In this document: positions 1 to 10,863 of the stretch, in pieces
How positions within the stretch are numbered: the first letter of the stretch is position 1
Layout of the letters: every line of letters begins with the position of its first letter
Source of the DNA: Membranipora membranacea
Lineage: Eukaryota; Bryozoa; Gymnolaemata; Cheilostomatida; Membraniporidae
Direction: 5' to 3'
Assembly (NCBI GenBank): GCA_914767715.1
Contig: OU612066.1
Location: 30,850,283-30,914,282 of the forward strand
DNA: 64,000 bases
Made by a program: the position numbers and the translations under genes
The notes under the pieces: generated by a model
Seen by the model: the letters and a program-made list of their open reading frames with translations, nothing else
Database searches by the model: none
Told to the model about the DNA's origin: nothing

Positions 1-129
1 GTAGTGCTGGTTCTACTACATGATGTTACGTAGTGCTGGTTCTACTACATGATGTTACGTAGTGCTGGTTCTACTACATGATGTTACGTAGTGCTGGTTC
101 TACTACATGATGTTACGTAGTGCTGGTTC
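1..129. repeat. 29-bp tandem repeat, about 4.4 copies, truncated by window start
   Basis: The first 129 bases are copies of a 29-bp unit starting GTAGTGCTGG and ending TGATGTTAC, at 1, 30, 59 and 88, with a partial copy at 117-129. The visible copies are identical. Each unit carries a short inverted repeat (GTAGT...ACTAC), so each could fold. The array probably continues beyond the window. Confidence 0.95.
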
Positions 130-749
130 ATATTTGGGTTTTTATTGTGCTTCTTGTATCATGTGCCACTTCCATTTCTTCTCCAAATCTTATGACGGTT
201 TCTGGGAGGACGCCTGGCCCTGACAAATGTGTATAAGTGATTGGTTCTGTTTTTATCTCTATTGACCATCACCAAAATCTGCTGTCTGTCGCGCCTCATG
301 AAAGTGACACGCCACAAAAAGTTTTGCCGTGTTATTTTGGGCGCTTTTATTGACGACAAGAGTTATTTATTCAAAGCATTAGTTAAATAATATAAAAGTG
401 ATGTTCGAGATTACGAGTCCATATATCAATACATGATTTGTCGATAAGATCTTTGGAGATTCAGCCGTAACTTAACGCTTGCCCGGTCACAATACTTCCC
501 AGGCTAAGCCTTCGTACTCAACATAACTTCTCGATAAACCCTCAAGCCTTAAATCCATCATCAATCCCATAAGCCCTTAGTGATTGTGATTGATGTTCTT
601 GTTCTGAGGTGAAATCTGCTTTGAAAACAGACTCAGCTACCCGCTTTTGAAGCCAGTTGGAATCTTTCATTTATAACTAATTCAATAATCGATGCTAAGA
701 ACCATCGCAATCAAACCCGTCATCATGTCGCTTTTTATGCTTTTTTCAG
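130..749. other. non-coding stretch, probably intron of the sushi gene
   Basis: No convincing exon on either strand. It ends in a polypyrimidine tract and AG (738-749) that opens the sushi exon, so at least the right part should be intron of that gene. Confidence 0.6.
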
Positions 750-3209
750 AATTCTTTTGTTCTGAGCCTCCGCTTGTCGCACATGGCCAGCACAACACCA
801 GCCAGATCAGGCAGCAGCATGGTATCACCGTCAAGTATAGCTGTGATGTCGGCTATGAGCTCGACGGCGAGCAGACGATTACATGCGATAAGAACACCTG
901 GTACGGCACCCCGCCCATCTGCAAAGCTTACGCTGGAGTTAGTGGTGGAGCTGAAAATAAAGCAAATGAGGTTGAAGACTCTGATCCTATTACCGATAAA
1001 GGTGGGTGAGACTGAGAAGGAATTTATAACACGCATCTAGCAGAAAGCACTTTGACGCAGACGGCGAACTAACCACTGGCCTAATGTGACCCCACCCCAC
1101 CCCACCCCAATTCCATGAAATATTATTCCTTGATTGACGACAAGCCTAACATTTACCGTGTTCTCCAACATTAACAGTGTATTTTATTTAAAACCAGGCT
1201 TCAAACATACCAAATATATATCGTTTTTGATCCCTGGAAGAAAAATACCTGCACCAGCAGCATAAAGTCGGCCAATTGGTCAGCTCGTGCCAAACGCGGC
1301 CTAAAAGTGCCAGCGGCTATTTGTCTCGGAGTCGTCTGCAGCCAGTGGCTTCTTTATCTCCGAAATAATCTTATCAAATTATGAAGCAATCAGTAGATTA
1401 ATAAGTTTCGTGTGCCCACTGAGGGCTGTGGCTAGGCTGTGGCCAGACTTGAAGTGCTTTCTCACTCCTCAGAATAACCTTTCTGACGGATAATGATGAC
1501 AGTTGTTTTAATCCCTCTGGACAATAAAATAACTGATAAAGCCGTAATTTCATTTTGTATCGTGACACCATCTAAATTATGATAAATAAACTTCTGTGGT
1601 GACATTTGAATAAAAATCTTGGCTTTGCTGAGTTGATAGTAAACAGTGATCACTATTGTGGCAAGTAATAAACAAAGGTCCTTCAACAGTTTGATTTTGT
1701 ATTTAACAAAAACTTTTGAAACCATCCGAACAAAAGATGGTTTTTTAAGTATGGAAACTTTATATTCCATGCTTTGTGTGGGCCCAGGCCCATTATGAAA
1801 AAGTAAACTGTCAATGCTCAAGCCTGAAAGTCTCACTTGATATTGATCTAGGCAGCGCTGATTAGTCAAAATACGTTTCTTTATTCAATTAGCAATCAGT
1901 GACTTGGCTGAAAAAATTGTATTATGAGACAATCAAATGGGACTCTAAACAAATAGCCTGCGCCAAAACAGCGTAACACAAAAAATCAAGTGCTTGGGAA
2001 ATTGAATTAGTGCACTGCTCATGTGAATTGAGGATGGTCATTTGAAAATTAACTCAAAGTCTACGGCGCCATTTGAGAGTCTAAGAATAATTTATCGGCA
2101 CTGAGCTCAAGGTGCAGTTGTACTATTCATGTTTCCCGTTGGCCCGCTGTCGGTATGCATAATTATTCTACCAAGCAGCATTGCATAGGTGTCAATCTTG
2201 TTGATAAATAATCCAATTTTATTTTGTGGTTTACATTAATCCCGACTTCCCCAATGTTGTGCCAGCCCATCCAATGTTTTCTTCTGCAATCGTTAACTCA
2301 TGTTACTGTATTTATTTTGCAGTGCTGCCAATAGTTGCAGGAGTTATGACCGCCTTAGTTCTGACAGCGATACTCATAGTAACAGTGCTCTGCCTCAGAT
2401 ACCGGCAGCGAAAATCCTCATCAAAGAGGTCAGAGTCAGCCGATAGCGAGTCCTCCACCTCTCCTGCAGTAGTCCCTACGCCTAGACAGTCTCATCTCAC
2501 ACCTCAGGGCTCTATACGCCTCCCCGTACATCCTAATGGTACAGTGGGCCGAGACGCAGGGCTCATGTATCACAGGATACAGTGCCAGCACGCACCTCAG
2601 GGAAGTGTAGATTATGGTAAAGGTGACTATGGGATGCTGCCGTGCGGTGATTCCCCCTGTCACTTCCGACCTGTGATATTATCACACCAGTCGGATCACA
2701 TGCACAGCTCATCCCCTAGTACTGTCCAATCAGACGTGCCTTCGGTATCAGAGTCTGAGTTTCATACTATTCGAGAGTGCTTGGGTGACTTCAAAAACAA
2801 TAACAATCCGTCCACATCGTCCAGTGGCGGTGTACCTCCACCAGTTGGGGGTATGGGACCACCAGCAGTCTCTCCTCCTGCACCGCCTGTTGTTATTGGT
2901 CAACAAGTGCAATCTGCAGGTGTGCCTTTGACATTGCTCACACATCCTCCGCTGGTATCTCCACCACCAAACTACCACCAAATACACCATCCACACAACG
3001 TGGCCGCACATCCACACAATGTGGCCGCACATCCACAAGGGCCTCATCAGCAAATACGCACACGGACATTGTGGACACCAGACGGTCGGCCATATGAGGC
3101 CGTCACATGTGCCCACGGAGTAGAGCACGTCTATCAGCCGCTAGAACACATATACGAGGAGCCTAGAATGTGGACTCACGCCATACCCAGCCACCCGCAT
3201 GCTGTATAA
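750..3209 (+). CDS. sushi/CCP-domain single-pass membrane protein, 3' part (two exons)
   Basis: Two exons are visible: 750-1001 and 2323-3209 (stop TAA 3207-3209). The intron is phase 1 and the frame is continuous. The first exon encodes one complement-control (sushi) module: Pro-Pro and His-Gly near its start, then Cys in KYSCDVGY, Cys in TITCD, Trp, and Cys in PPICK. An acidic linker follows. The second exon opens with a hydrophobic segment (VLPIVAGVMTALVLTAILIV) followed by RYRQRK, a typical membrane span with cytosolic stop-transfer. The roughly 270-residue tail is rich in Pro, His and Ser, has a duplicated HPHNVAA heptad and ends near an HIYEEP motif. The exon at 750 needs one base from an upstream exon, so the N-terminus lies outside the window. 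Known: sushi modules mediate extracellular recognition. Inferred: cell-surface receptor or adhesion protein. I do not recognise a specific orthologue. Confidence 0.8.
1002..2322 (+). other. intron of the sushi gene
   Basis: Bounded by GTGGGT at 1002 and TTTTGCAG at 2315-2322. A 135-codon open frame on the minus strand (1462-1869) has no recognisable domain and I do not treat it as a gene. A short ACCCC run lies near 1090. Confidence 0.7.
2988..3029 (+). repeat. 21-bp in-frame tandem duplication in the sushi-protein tail
   Basis: Two adjacent 21-bp units (2988-3008 and 3009-3029) differ at one silent base (aacgtg/aatgtg) and encode HPHNVAA twice. The whole-codon length keeps the frame. Confidence 0.9.
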
Positions 3210-3764
3210 AATTTGATACCGTCGACCAATTAACTCAATATAACTTGGGTGTGTTACTTCGGATGTGATATTTATAAGGTAGCAGTCTGGCCTTTTTCAA
3301 GTCGATAATAAGTTATTTTTTCTCACTACTCAAAGACTGGTCAAAGAATTAATCACTTTTGATTTTCTATAAGGACACACAGTATATTTTGTATTTTGTT
3401 TTCATTTGTATGTATAAAATTACATTGATTTTTCCATCTATGCACAAAGCAACGCTGGACATTAATACAAAATCTACATAGCGATGTTTGTTTTAATGGT
3501 TTTGTTTTCATGAGATGGAATTGCTTGTCAAAATTAAATATGTTAACAGTATTACTGTAAATAGTTAGGCTATCATTTTTACCTATTTACACTTTTTTGA
3601 GATTTACTGTCAGTAATTAAAATACCTGACCGGCAATGGCGACAATGCTGTTAAATCGCGCCAGCAGCTTATGTAAATCTCAGCGTTCTTTCCTTATTGC
3701 CCCCCAGGAACCATAGTGATATTATGATACTTTAATAAAAAGCAGAAAATCTTTTAATCAATGT
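3210..3764. other. shared 3' UTR region between convergent genes
   Basis: AT-rich, with no coding exon. It holds the 3' UTR of the sushi gene (+) and the short 3' UTR of CIR1 (-). Confidence 0.7.
3731..3739. promoter_or_regulatory. overlapping poly(A) signals for both convergent genes
   Basis: The plus strand reads AATAAA at 3734-3739. The minus strand reads ATTAAA at 3736-3731, about 30 nt after the CIR1 stop. The two hexamers share three bases. Use of the plus-strand signal would place cleavage at about 3750-3765, at or next to the CIR1 stop codon. Confidence 0.6.
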
Positions 3765-6700
3765 TCAGTCTCTTCCCCTTTTGTTATCCGTGTCTCTCTT
3801 TTGACGCACGTCCTTGACCTCAGGAGAATTACTCCTTCTAGCTCGCCTCCTATCATCACGGTCTCTCTTCTGCAATGAATAATATAAACCAATGTGTCAA
3901 CGAGATATCCTGCCTAAGAAGGAGGTGAAATTTTTGTTTTAAGTATTTAGCGAAGTTTTAATACTGATCAAAAAACAGTTTTGGTTTGAGATGATCTGGT
4001 AGCAAAAGTGCTTCTTCTAAGAACTGTAGTAATTTCACCACAAATGGCAATATTAGCAAAAAATAAAATGTCGTCAAAATTATGATAAGAATCAGGGAAG
4101 ATTTAATTAGTGGAGTTATTTGGGGAGGACAACTCCCTAGATCAGGTCTTTAGCACCTTCCATATAAAGCACAAGCATTCAACTCTGTTAGGCTGATTCA
4201 GATCTGCTACGGAATGAGAGATAGAAGATACGGCTATCTCTCTGGGTGGTGGGTGATGGATGGTATCATATCACATGCCCCAGTAAATGAAAGTGTTGCC
4301 AAGCATCGAGATAGATTCGAAAATCATATTGACCAGATGCTGGCAAGATAAGATTTTTGATGCAGATTATTGCTTGGTGAGAAATTGAACACCCCAGACC
4401 ATCCAGTCAAATCATCCCTGATTGACAAATTAAAAAGTTTATTTTTGGCCCGCAATTTATAAAAGGGAACCAGCCAGATTCTTCTATCATGCTATGATTC
4501 ACACTATAACTGTGTTGGAACTTTATGTTTAAAAATTGCATTGTGGGATACTCTTTGACATGCCCAATGATGTTCATACGTAGAATCCAATTTATCTTCT
4601 TAAAATGAAACCCAACGTATTGGGATTTTGGTAGTTACCTCCTCTCCATTTTGACGCTCTCTACGATCAGGTTCTCTATGTCTGTCTGTGTCTCTATGTT
4701 TATCAGTATCTCTGGGTCTATCTGTCTCTCTATCTCTGTGCCTGTCCGACTCTCTGGGTCTATCTCTATGCCTCTCACCATTCCTCACATCTCTTCTGTA
4801 ATCAGTGGATCTGTCATTGTTCCGTCTGTCCTGTTTTTGATTTGGCTCATCTTCTGAAATAGTAATATATAGGGTTAGAAATTAGGCTTAAAACAGAGAG
4901 CAGAGTTGGGACAAAATAAATTAGGTTCGGACAGACAGACAGACAACTCAGTAAGATGTAGCAAGATGTAGCTTAAAAATACAAAACTTATGTCGTGACC
5001 AAAGAATTATTAATAATATTATAATACTACCACAATATTATTGTTCATGTTGATGGCCCTATTTCATCATCAACCCTATATTATCCCCAGGGAAATGCCT
5101 CTAGATATGGGAGTTCTCCATCAGTGAGTGAGCCTATTTTTCTCTCTGTAGAGTTAGTGCAACAAATATAATAATCAATGACTCAGGAATGTCAGCTGAA
5201 AGAATATGTACACTGGTGGCGACGCCGCCGAAAATATTACCATAAAAATATCCAAGCAGTGCAGCAACTTGTAATTCTACAGGAATGCCCCTTAAACCAC
5301 ATATTTAGTGACCTTATCAGCAAGGGAGTCTGCGCCATTCATCTTTAATACACAGTGCGAAACGGATATGCAGATTCATTTTGTTTGCCGCTTGTAACAA
5401 AGTATCAATTAAGTGCTCGTGTGCATTTATACCAAGGGAAACTTCTATTTGAGACAGCCTCAAGGCAACTTCAGTGCAGAATCTAGTCAGAAAACCTTTT
5501 ATTAAGTGCGAGCAACCCTTCAAAAGTCTCCCAGAATGTAGAAAGGACTTCCATATAAAGCTGGTTGTAGTTGTCCGCACTTGGGACTATTATGTGAGGG
5601 ATGATGAGTTCCCGACTGCACTGCTTGACACTGTAGAGCCTGCTGGTACCTCCATCATACACAAACCACTCAATGGCTTCCTTGGATTGTAATGGCAAGC
5701 TGTATGCAGTGAGCCACTTCCTACACACCATGAGTGCAAACATTCCATTCATCAAAACTCATCAAAACACTCATAAAAAAGGTCAGTTTGTCTACATTAC
5801 TGGTGGTTTTGTATAAGAAAATCAACAGCAATGAATGAATGACGATAGCACCATTCTGTGGGTAGAGGACATGCTAGTTACATACACCAGAAGTCTACAG
5901 CCATAAAGTGAAGGTTACAACCAGTGAATGATATATACGTACACAATCCCCGCAACAGAAACTGAGAGACTTTGTGACATTGGTCGGCCTTTGATATAGA
6001 ATGGTTACAGCTTTGTTTAAAATTACCTACCAACTTCATACAACAATATTTTGCTAACTAGTTTTTATAGTGTCAGTGCATCATGGATTCGCCAGATACC
6101 AAGGAGGTGCAATGGCTCCTGATGTTGTCTTGCATGGCTTGTTCGTTTTTTGAACAACAGTTGGTAAAAACTAGAAGAGATTTCGTATGAAAATGGGAAT
6201 TTGATGAGGCATGAAAATATTAAAAAATGTTCCGCAGATGAGATGGTCCAGTTGAGTATAGTAACCTGATTTTTTCTTGGGACAGTTTCCACAAATTAAG
6301 GAGACAGATTCCCTTTAATAAGACTTAATGTCTCAAACTTACCTTTTTCCTCAGACACCTCTCTAGATAGTCTACGTTTTCTCTTATATGGCTGTCTGGG
6401 TTTAACTGCAAAGTGAATCAATATAAGTTAGAGTGATATTACAGAGCAAGAACAGTAGAAGAATATAAAATATGATACAGTGTATGTCCTCAAAACTATG
6501 TCAGATTTATAAAAAAATTCCATTATCGCTTTTGGAAATGTAAAAAAATTAACTGCCTATGGCAACAATATCATGCATGAAATGGGTACAATAAACTCCC
6601 TCTCATTGATGTATCCGTGATAACCCCCTCCCTCCCAAACACACTCACAGATTAGCCACACGCGAGACGTAAATACTATGACAATGCAATTTTACGATCA

Positions 6701-9245
6701 AGTACAACATACATGGCAAATCACACATAACAGCAATCTGAGCACTCGTCACATTTCCCCACTTTGATAACCCATACATACCTTCCTCCTCAGATTCCTG
6801 CTCCTGTTTAATTCTCTCTGCTTCTCTCTTCTGCTCCTCCATCTCCTGTTTCTCTCTAGCTGCCTCCTCCCTCGACTTACGCTCTCGTTTACGCTCCTTT
6901 ATTTTACGCTTACGCTCCTTCTCAAGCTTTTTCACAAGTTTCTTCTTTTCCTTTCTAGTCAGACCAATGAAGAACACAATCTACAATCAATTACAGAGTG
7001 CTGTCAGTAAAATGTAATTACAATAACTACTTTGTGCCTTGAAGCAGTATATCAGCATTTCCTAAATATTGTTAACACTCACACCTCCGTAAGTTATCTC
7101 TGAACCCCTCTCTGATAAGTCCTAGCCATATAACGAATGCTATAATTACCTGAAGTGACAAACCAAGGAATTCAATAATAATACAGAGTTGTCTGCTCTC
7201 TGATTTATATGACAGAGAGCAGACAACTATTAATTACACCATCCACTACTTATGCCCTATCACTGCTACAGGAATATCATAAAATATATTTATGATATGA
7301 AATGACCATGTGCAGGGAAAAATATAAAGTAAACATAGAGGCGCAGCATCACTTCCTCTGGTTGTCTCATGTTCATCCCATTTCACAACACAGTCAAATC
7401 TAATGGACATTGAGAAACAATTGCAAAGACATCTAAGTAAACCTGAAGCGCCAACTTGGTTAAGACTTATAGTAGTGCACAGACATAAGGTAATTTATGC
7501 AACATGTGATTTACAGTCTGACCACATTGATTACAAAAAGATAAACCTACCTCTTCATCAGCGTCTGCGTCGCTGTCGACGAGTTGCTGATTAGCCATCT
7601 CAGGATCGTTCTGTCTGCTCAGTACCTTCTTAGTAAAAGCTAACCCCTCGTCTGCCATCTGATCCATCAGCTCTCCGGGATTAGCTCCCATACTAGCGGG
7701 AGGTTCAGCTGTGATCGAGTTACCATAGAGAGGACAGACTTTGTCTGTGTTTATGTGACCCCATTTACGACATTTTAGACACCTGACGTTGCGTACCTCG
7801 ATACCGAAGGGTTGATCTCGTACAGCATCATCACCTGACAATATCACAAAACACAAGTTCACTCAGAGTCAAGGAGATCAACACCATTTCTGTGTCTGAG
7901 GCCCACGCAACTCAGAAGTATGGGCAAGTTCAATGGGACAGGACAAGTTTTTATTTAGCTGGAGTGTGCAACCCGCTATGATTATCAACCCTGATCAAAA
8001 TAGGGAGGGTGGGATATACTCTCCCTGATCAAAACAATTTAGACACTCGAGCTAGCCTCCCACTTATTTTTGTACCTAAATACAGATAATATGGACAATT
8101 TGTGAGGTCTGACTAGGTATAATATACCAGATTACAGATGAAACAGGTAGAACGTAGGGAGCTATCTCAAGTTCATTCGAAAATTTGTATATTTTTTGGG
8201 GCATTAATACATCTAAGTAAAAGCCACTAGCCAATGAAATGATCATACAAAATTATTTTGTGATTTCCCTGGTGGCAGAATTTAGCCTATAGTTTCCTCT
8301 CTTAGCGAGCAAGAAAGGGAAAATAACACAACTTGGAGCTTCGTAGCGAAGGGAGTTTACACTGAAATGAGGTGGTAGCAGCATATGTATAATATGAGTC
8401 ATCAGTCACATACCTTTAGCGTACCCCTCCCTAGGGGCGTTATATTTCCTCTGCCACTCAAACTTATATTCAGGTTCATCCTCTTCCTTCTCTCTGTCAC
8501 GTTTCACACCAGGAGGAGGATCGTACATAAAGTTCAGTCCAAGCTTAGCCTTCTCATCTCCTAGCAACGCTCGATTCTTTGAGGAAATAATCGAAATTGT
8601 TTGATTGAATCAGAAACATTACTGTGATTTCAAAATAATATTTGAAGGAACAAAGCATGGTTGTTGACAATAACTCATTATAACTTGGAAGAATGCCAGT
8701 TATCTCCTAGCTAAGGTAACTAATTTCCTACTAGTGTCGCTCGAACTAGCTGGGATATGGTTACACTATGCAACTTCAGCATGGAAATTCCAGGAGATTA
8801 GTGAGGATATCAGTTTTGCCTGAAATTCTACATAATGACACTCCTTACTAATAGACAAAATTTCCAAACGGCCCCATCTGAGTAATGTTTCAGATTCAGC
8901 ATCAGCGTCATTGAAATGTTGGGAGTACAAGATTTTTTAAATCATTGTTGGTTTGAAAGCTGACCAAAATCTCAATTTTATTCACAAAATCCATGAGACA
9001 TTTTTAGAAAATTTATCAACAAAACAGCATTTGAATATCAAAATTATTTCCCAAACCACATCCCTCTAAGTTTTCAATCATACCTGGTACATTTCTTGTT
9101 CTTTCTGATATTGAGCGAGAGTCTCTTCCTCTGCCTGCTTTGCATGAGCGTGCTTCTGCTCGTGTATCCATTTTCTCTTTATGTTCTCGAAACTCGATGG
9201 ATGGAAGAACTTCTTGGACATGTAATTATGATATCCCTTACCCAT
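3765..9245 (-). CDS. CIR1: CIR1, CBF1/RBPJ-interacting corepressor (six-exon model)
   Basis: Exons on the minus strand: 9084-9245, 8414-8576, 7551-7834, 6782-6980, 4639-4853 and 3765-3869, giving 375 aa. The start [16 protein letters not shown] matches the CIR N-terminal domain, in which the related human start is MGKSFANFMCKKDFHP. Residues about 55-126 carry the conserved [11 protein letters not shown] and [14 protein letters not shown] blocks. A zinc-knuckle-like Cys127-x2-Cys130-x4-His135-x6-Cys142 follows. The next exon is a Lys/Arg/Glu coiled-coil-like stretch, and the 4639-4853 exon encodes Arg-Asp/His-Arg-Asp dipeptide repeats like RS-type splicing proteins. Known: CIR1 links the Notch effector RBPJ to histone deacetylase corepressors and also associates with splicing factors in the nucleus. 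A further candidate 65-nt exon (6343-6407) does not fit the frame and is listed separately. The gene lies 68 bp downstream of ANAPC13 on the same strand. Confidence 0.9.
6343..6407 (-). other. candidate out-of-frame cassette exon of CIR1 (65 nt)
   Basis: The segment has a good acceptor (TTTGCAG) and donor (AAAAAG then GTAAGT). In the incoming frame it reads [16 protein letters not shown], as basic as its neighbours. It is 65 nt long, so inclusion shifts the next exon (4639-4853) into a frame that stops after about 22 codons. Joining 6782-6980 directly to 4639-4853 keeps the frame. It is either an alternative exon that shortens the protein or triggers decay, or my boundary is wrong by a small unseen exon or an assembly error. 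Confidence 0.5.
7187..7228. repeat. perfect 16-bp inverted repeat, 10-base loop
   Basis: Left arm 7187-7202 (AGTTGTCTGCTCTCTG) pairs perfectly with right arm 7213-7228. It lies in a CIR1 intron. Confidence 0.9.
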
Positions 9246-9313
9246 ATTGGCGGTTGTTTCGTCACTAAATAATACTAAAAACTATTAGAAATTATGGTTA
9301 TGATGTGAGATTT
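9246..9313 (-). promoter_or_regulatory. ANAPC13-CIR1 intercistronic spacer with splice-acceptor-like site
   Basis: Only 68 bases separate the ANAPC13 stop from the CIR1 start. Read on the minus strand, the spacer contains CTAAT (branch-point-like), then TTTTTAG ending at 9275, then a second TTTAG ending at 9265, 19 nt before the CIR1 ATG. This is what a trans-splice acceptor within an operon, or the acceptor of a shared 5' UTR intron, would look like. Confidence 0.45.
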
Positions 9314-9562
9314 TCACTGGTTTGATGAAGTTGATGTGTGCCCAGTGCTGATATGCTGATTAAGTAGCTGCAGAGCTAGATCAGTCCACTTTTGTTCTTG
9401 CTCAGCGAGAGTTTCGCTGCCGTGACCATTTGAGTCCGGTTCAGGGTCGGGTAACTCTTTGTGAGGCACAGCTATATCTTCAAAGGGTAATTTATCTTTC
9501 TTCCACAGCGGGTCGATGATATCGATCAGGTGCCCGGGTCCTCGTGTTCGGCTATCACTCAT
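9314..9562 (-). CDS. ANAPC13: anaphase-promoting complex subunit 13 (APC13/SWM1), single exon
   Basis: One uninterrupted reading frame of 82 aa, close to the 74 aa of the vertebrate protein. The conserved core is visible: Gly-x-Leu-Ile-Asp at residues about 10-14, then W-x-x-D-K-L-P-x-E-D-I-A-x-P, then ELPDPEPD, then EQEQKWTDLALQLL near the C-terminus. Known: APC13 is a small largely extended subunit that stabilises the TPR arm (Cdc16/Cdc27) of the APC/C ubiquitin ligase in mitosis. A minus-strand acceptor (TTTTTGTAG) ends at 9592, leaving 29 nt of 5' UTR before the ATG, so the mRNA is spliced, or trans-spliced, just upstream. CIR1 follows 68 bp downstream. Confidence 0.93.
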   Translation of the reverse strand: MSDSRTRGPGHLIDIIDPLWKKDKLPFEDIAVPHKELPDPEPDSNGHGSETLAEQEQKWTDLALQLLNQHISTGHTSTSSNQ

Positions 9563-10863
9563 TGCATGTAGGCTCTATGACAGCAAGCTGGCTACAAAAA
9601 CAAATGATCTACATAAAAATAATTAATGAATGATATGAATACAAAATAATAATGAGCAAGATTAATTATCAATGTTTAGTCGTCTTGTGTTAACCTTGGC
9701 CTTGGAATATATATGATTGCACCCAACCTCCTGAAGCATAAAAGCTTGCTTAACTTTTGTTATGGCCCAAGGTATTTTGCATAGGTCTTTTGTCAAACCT
9801 GTGTGTCAGAACTGAACATGCACTGCCTTCACAAACATCTTGTGTTAGAAGCAGTATAGGCCTACTGAGTTATCACTGTAATTCCAGGGCAGAAGCCAAT
9901 CAATACTACCCAACCCCGTCTCATCGTTTGTGAAAGGAGTAACTCCTTAGTTTGGGGAAGGAGTTAGAGTTTCCTCTAACCAAAGAGTTTCCTCAGTTCT
10001 AACCTAGGGTAGGCAGTAGTAGGGATGTGTAACTTGTGAACTGTAGAGGAAGTTCATCATTGGTTGGTGCAGGGAGAATGATAATACATTATTATTCTCC
10101 TTGCTTGGTGTGACTATTAATTAATAGTAATCCTTGCCTTGGCATAATGATCACAAACAATAAACTGAAAGTTCCTATGAACAGAGAGTTGATCAATTAT
10201 CTCACAAATCCCATTATAAATGTGAAATATATAATTATTTATATATAGATGAGTATAGTAAGTAGGCCTATGTAAAGAAATAAAAAACAAGAATTGTTAG
10301 AATTGGTCGAAGTCATATATATTTACTGGCTGTTAGTTGTGAGAATAAATGAGAGTTGTAGACCAATAGGCTTCCAAGAAAACATGGCAATCTTCTTACT
10401 TTGCTGAGGGATATTACTGTAAAATGGTTGTCAGTTATAACAAGATGTACTGAGTGAAGATCTGAAGCGCTGTTGTTTCAAAAATGATTTTTTTCAAGTC
10501 AAATAAATGTTTCACAATAATGACCTTGACCCAGCGAGCAAAAAATTAGACTCATTAAAACACTGTTTCTATGAAGATAGTATTCATTCACCTGCCTTAT
10601 TTACAGCAACTCTTTTAATTTTGGGTTTTCATCATTTATGTAAATTTATTTGAATATGTTGTTTATGACTTATTCTTGCATTATCAAAATAATTGTGTTT
10701 GAATTTTGGCAGTTATAACAAGAAAAATTAAAACTATGTTGTTGAGTGGAACAATACAGAATTTATAAAGTGTGTTGTTAGTCCAAGTAAAGTTAAGAAC
10801 CATCTAATAAGTGACAAATTTAGCTTACAGGCCTTGTAACTGTTCTAATATACTCACAAAACT
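9563..10863. other. intergenic region between divergent ANAPC13 and IQCK
   Basis: Contains the ANAPC13 5' UTR acceptor at 9592-9593 and, just before IQCK, an acceptor-like CTTACAG near 10830 that would open the first IQCK exon. The rest is AT-rich with no exon or known repeat. A weak near-palindrome (GGGAGAATGATAATA against TATTATTCTCC) lies at about 10070-10105. Confidence 0.5.

Noticed and set aside
1462-1869. 135-codon open frame on the minus strand
   Set aside because: It lies in an intron of the sushi gene, has AT-driven composition (many Ile/Lys/Leu), no domain I recognise and no supporting splice or poly(A) context.
7990-8045. CCTGATCAAAA pair flanking GGGAGGG as another MITE copy
   Set aside because: The ends resemble GATCAA but differ from the MITE family beyond six bases; kept only as a possible relative of the GAGCAGGGAG sequences.
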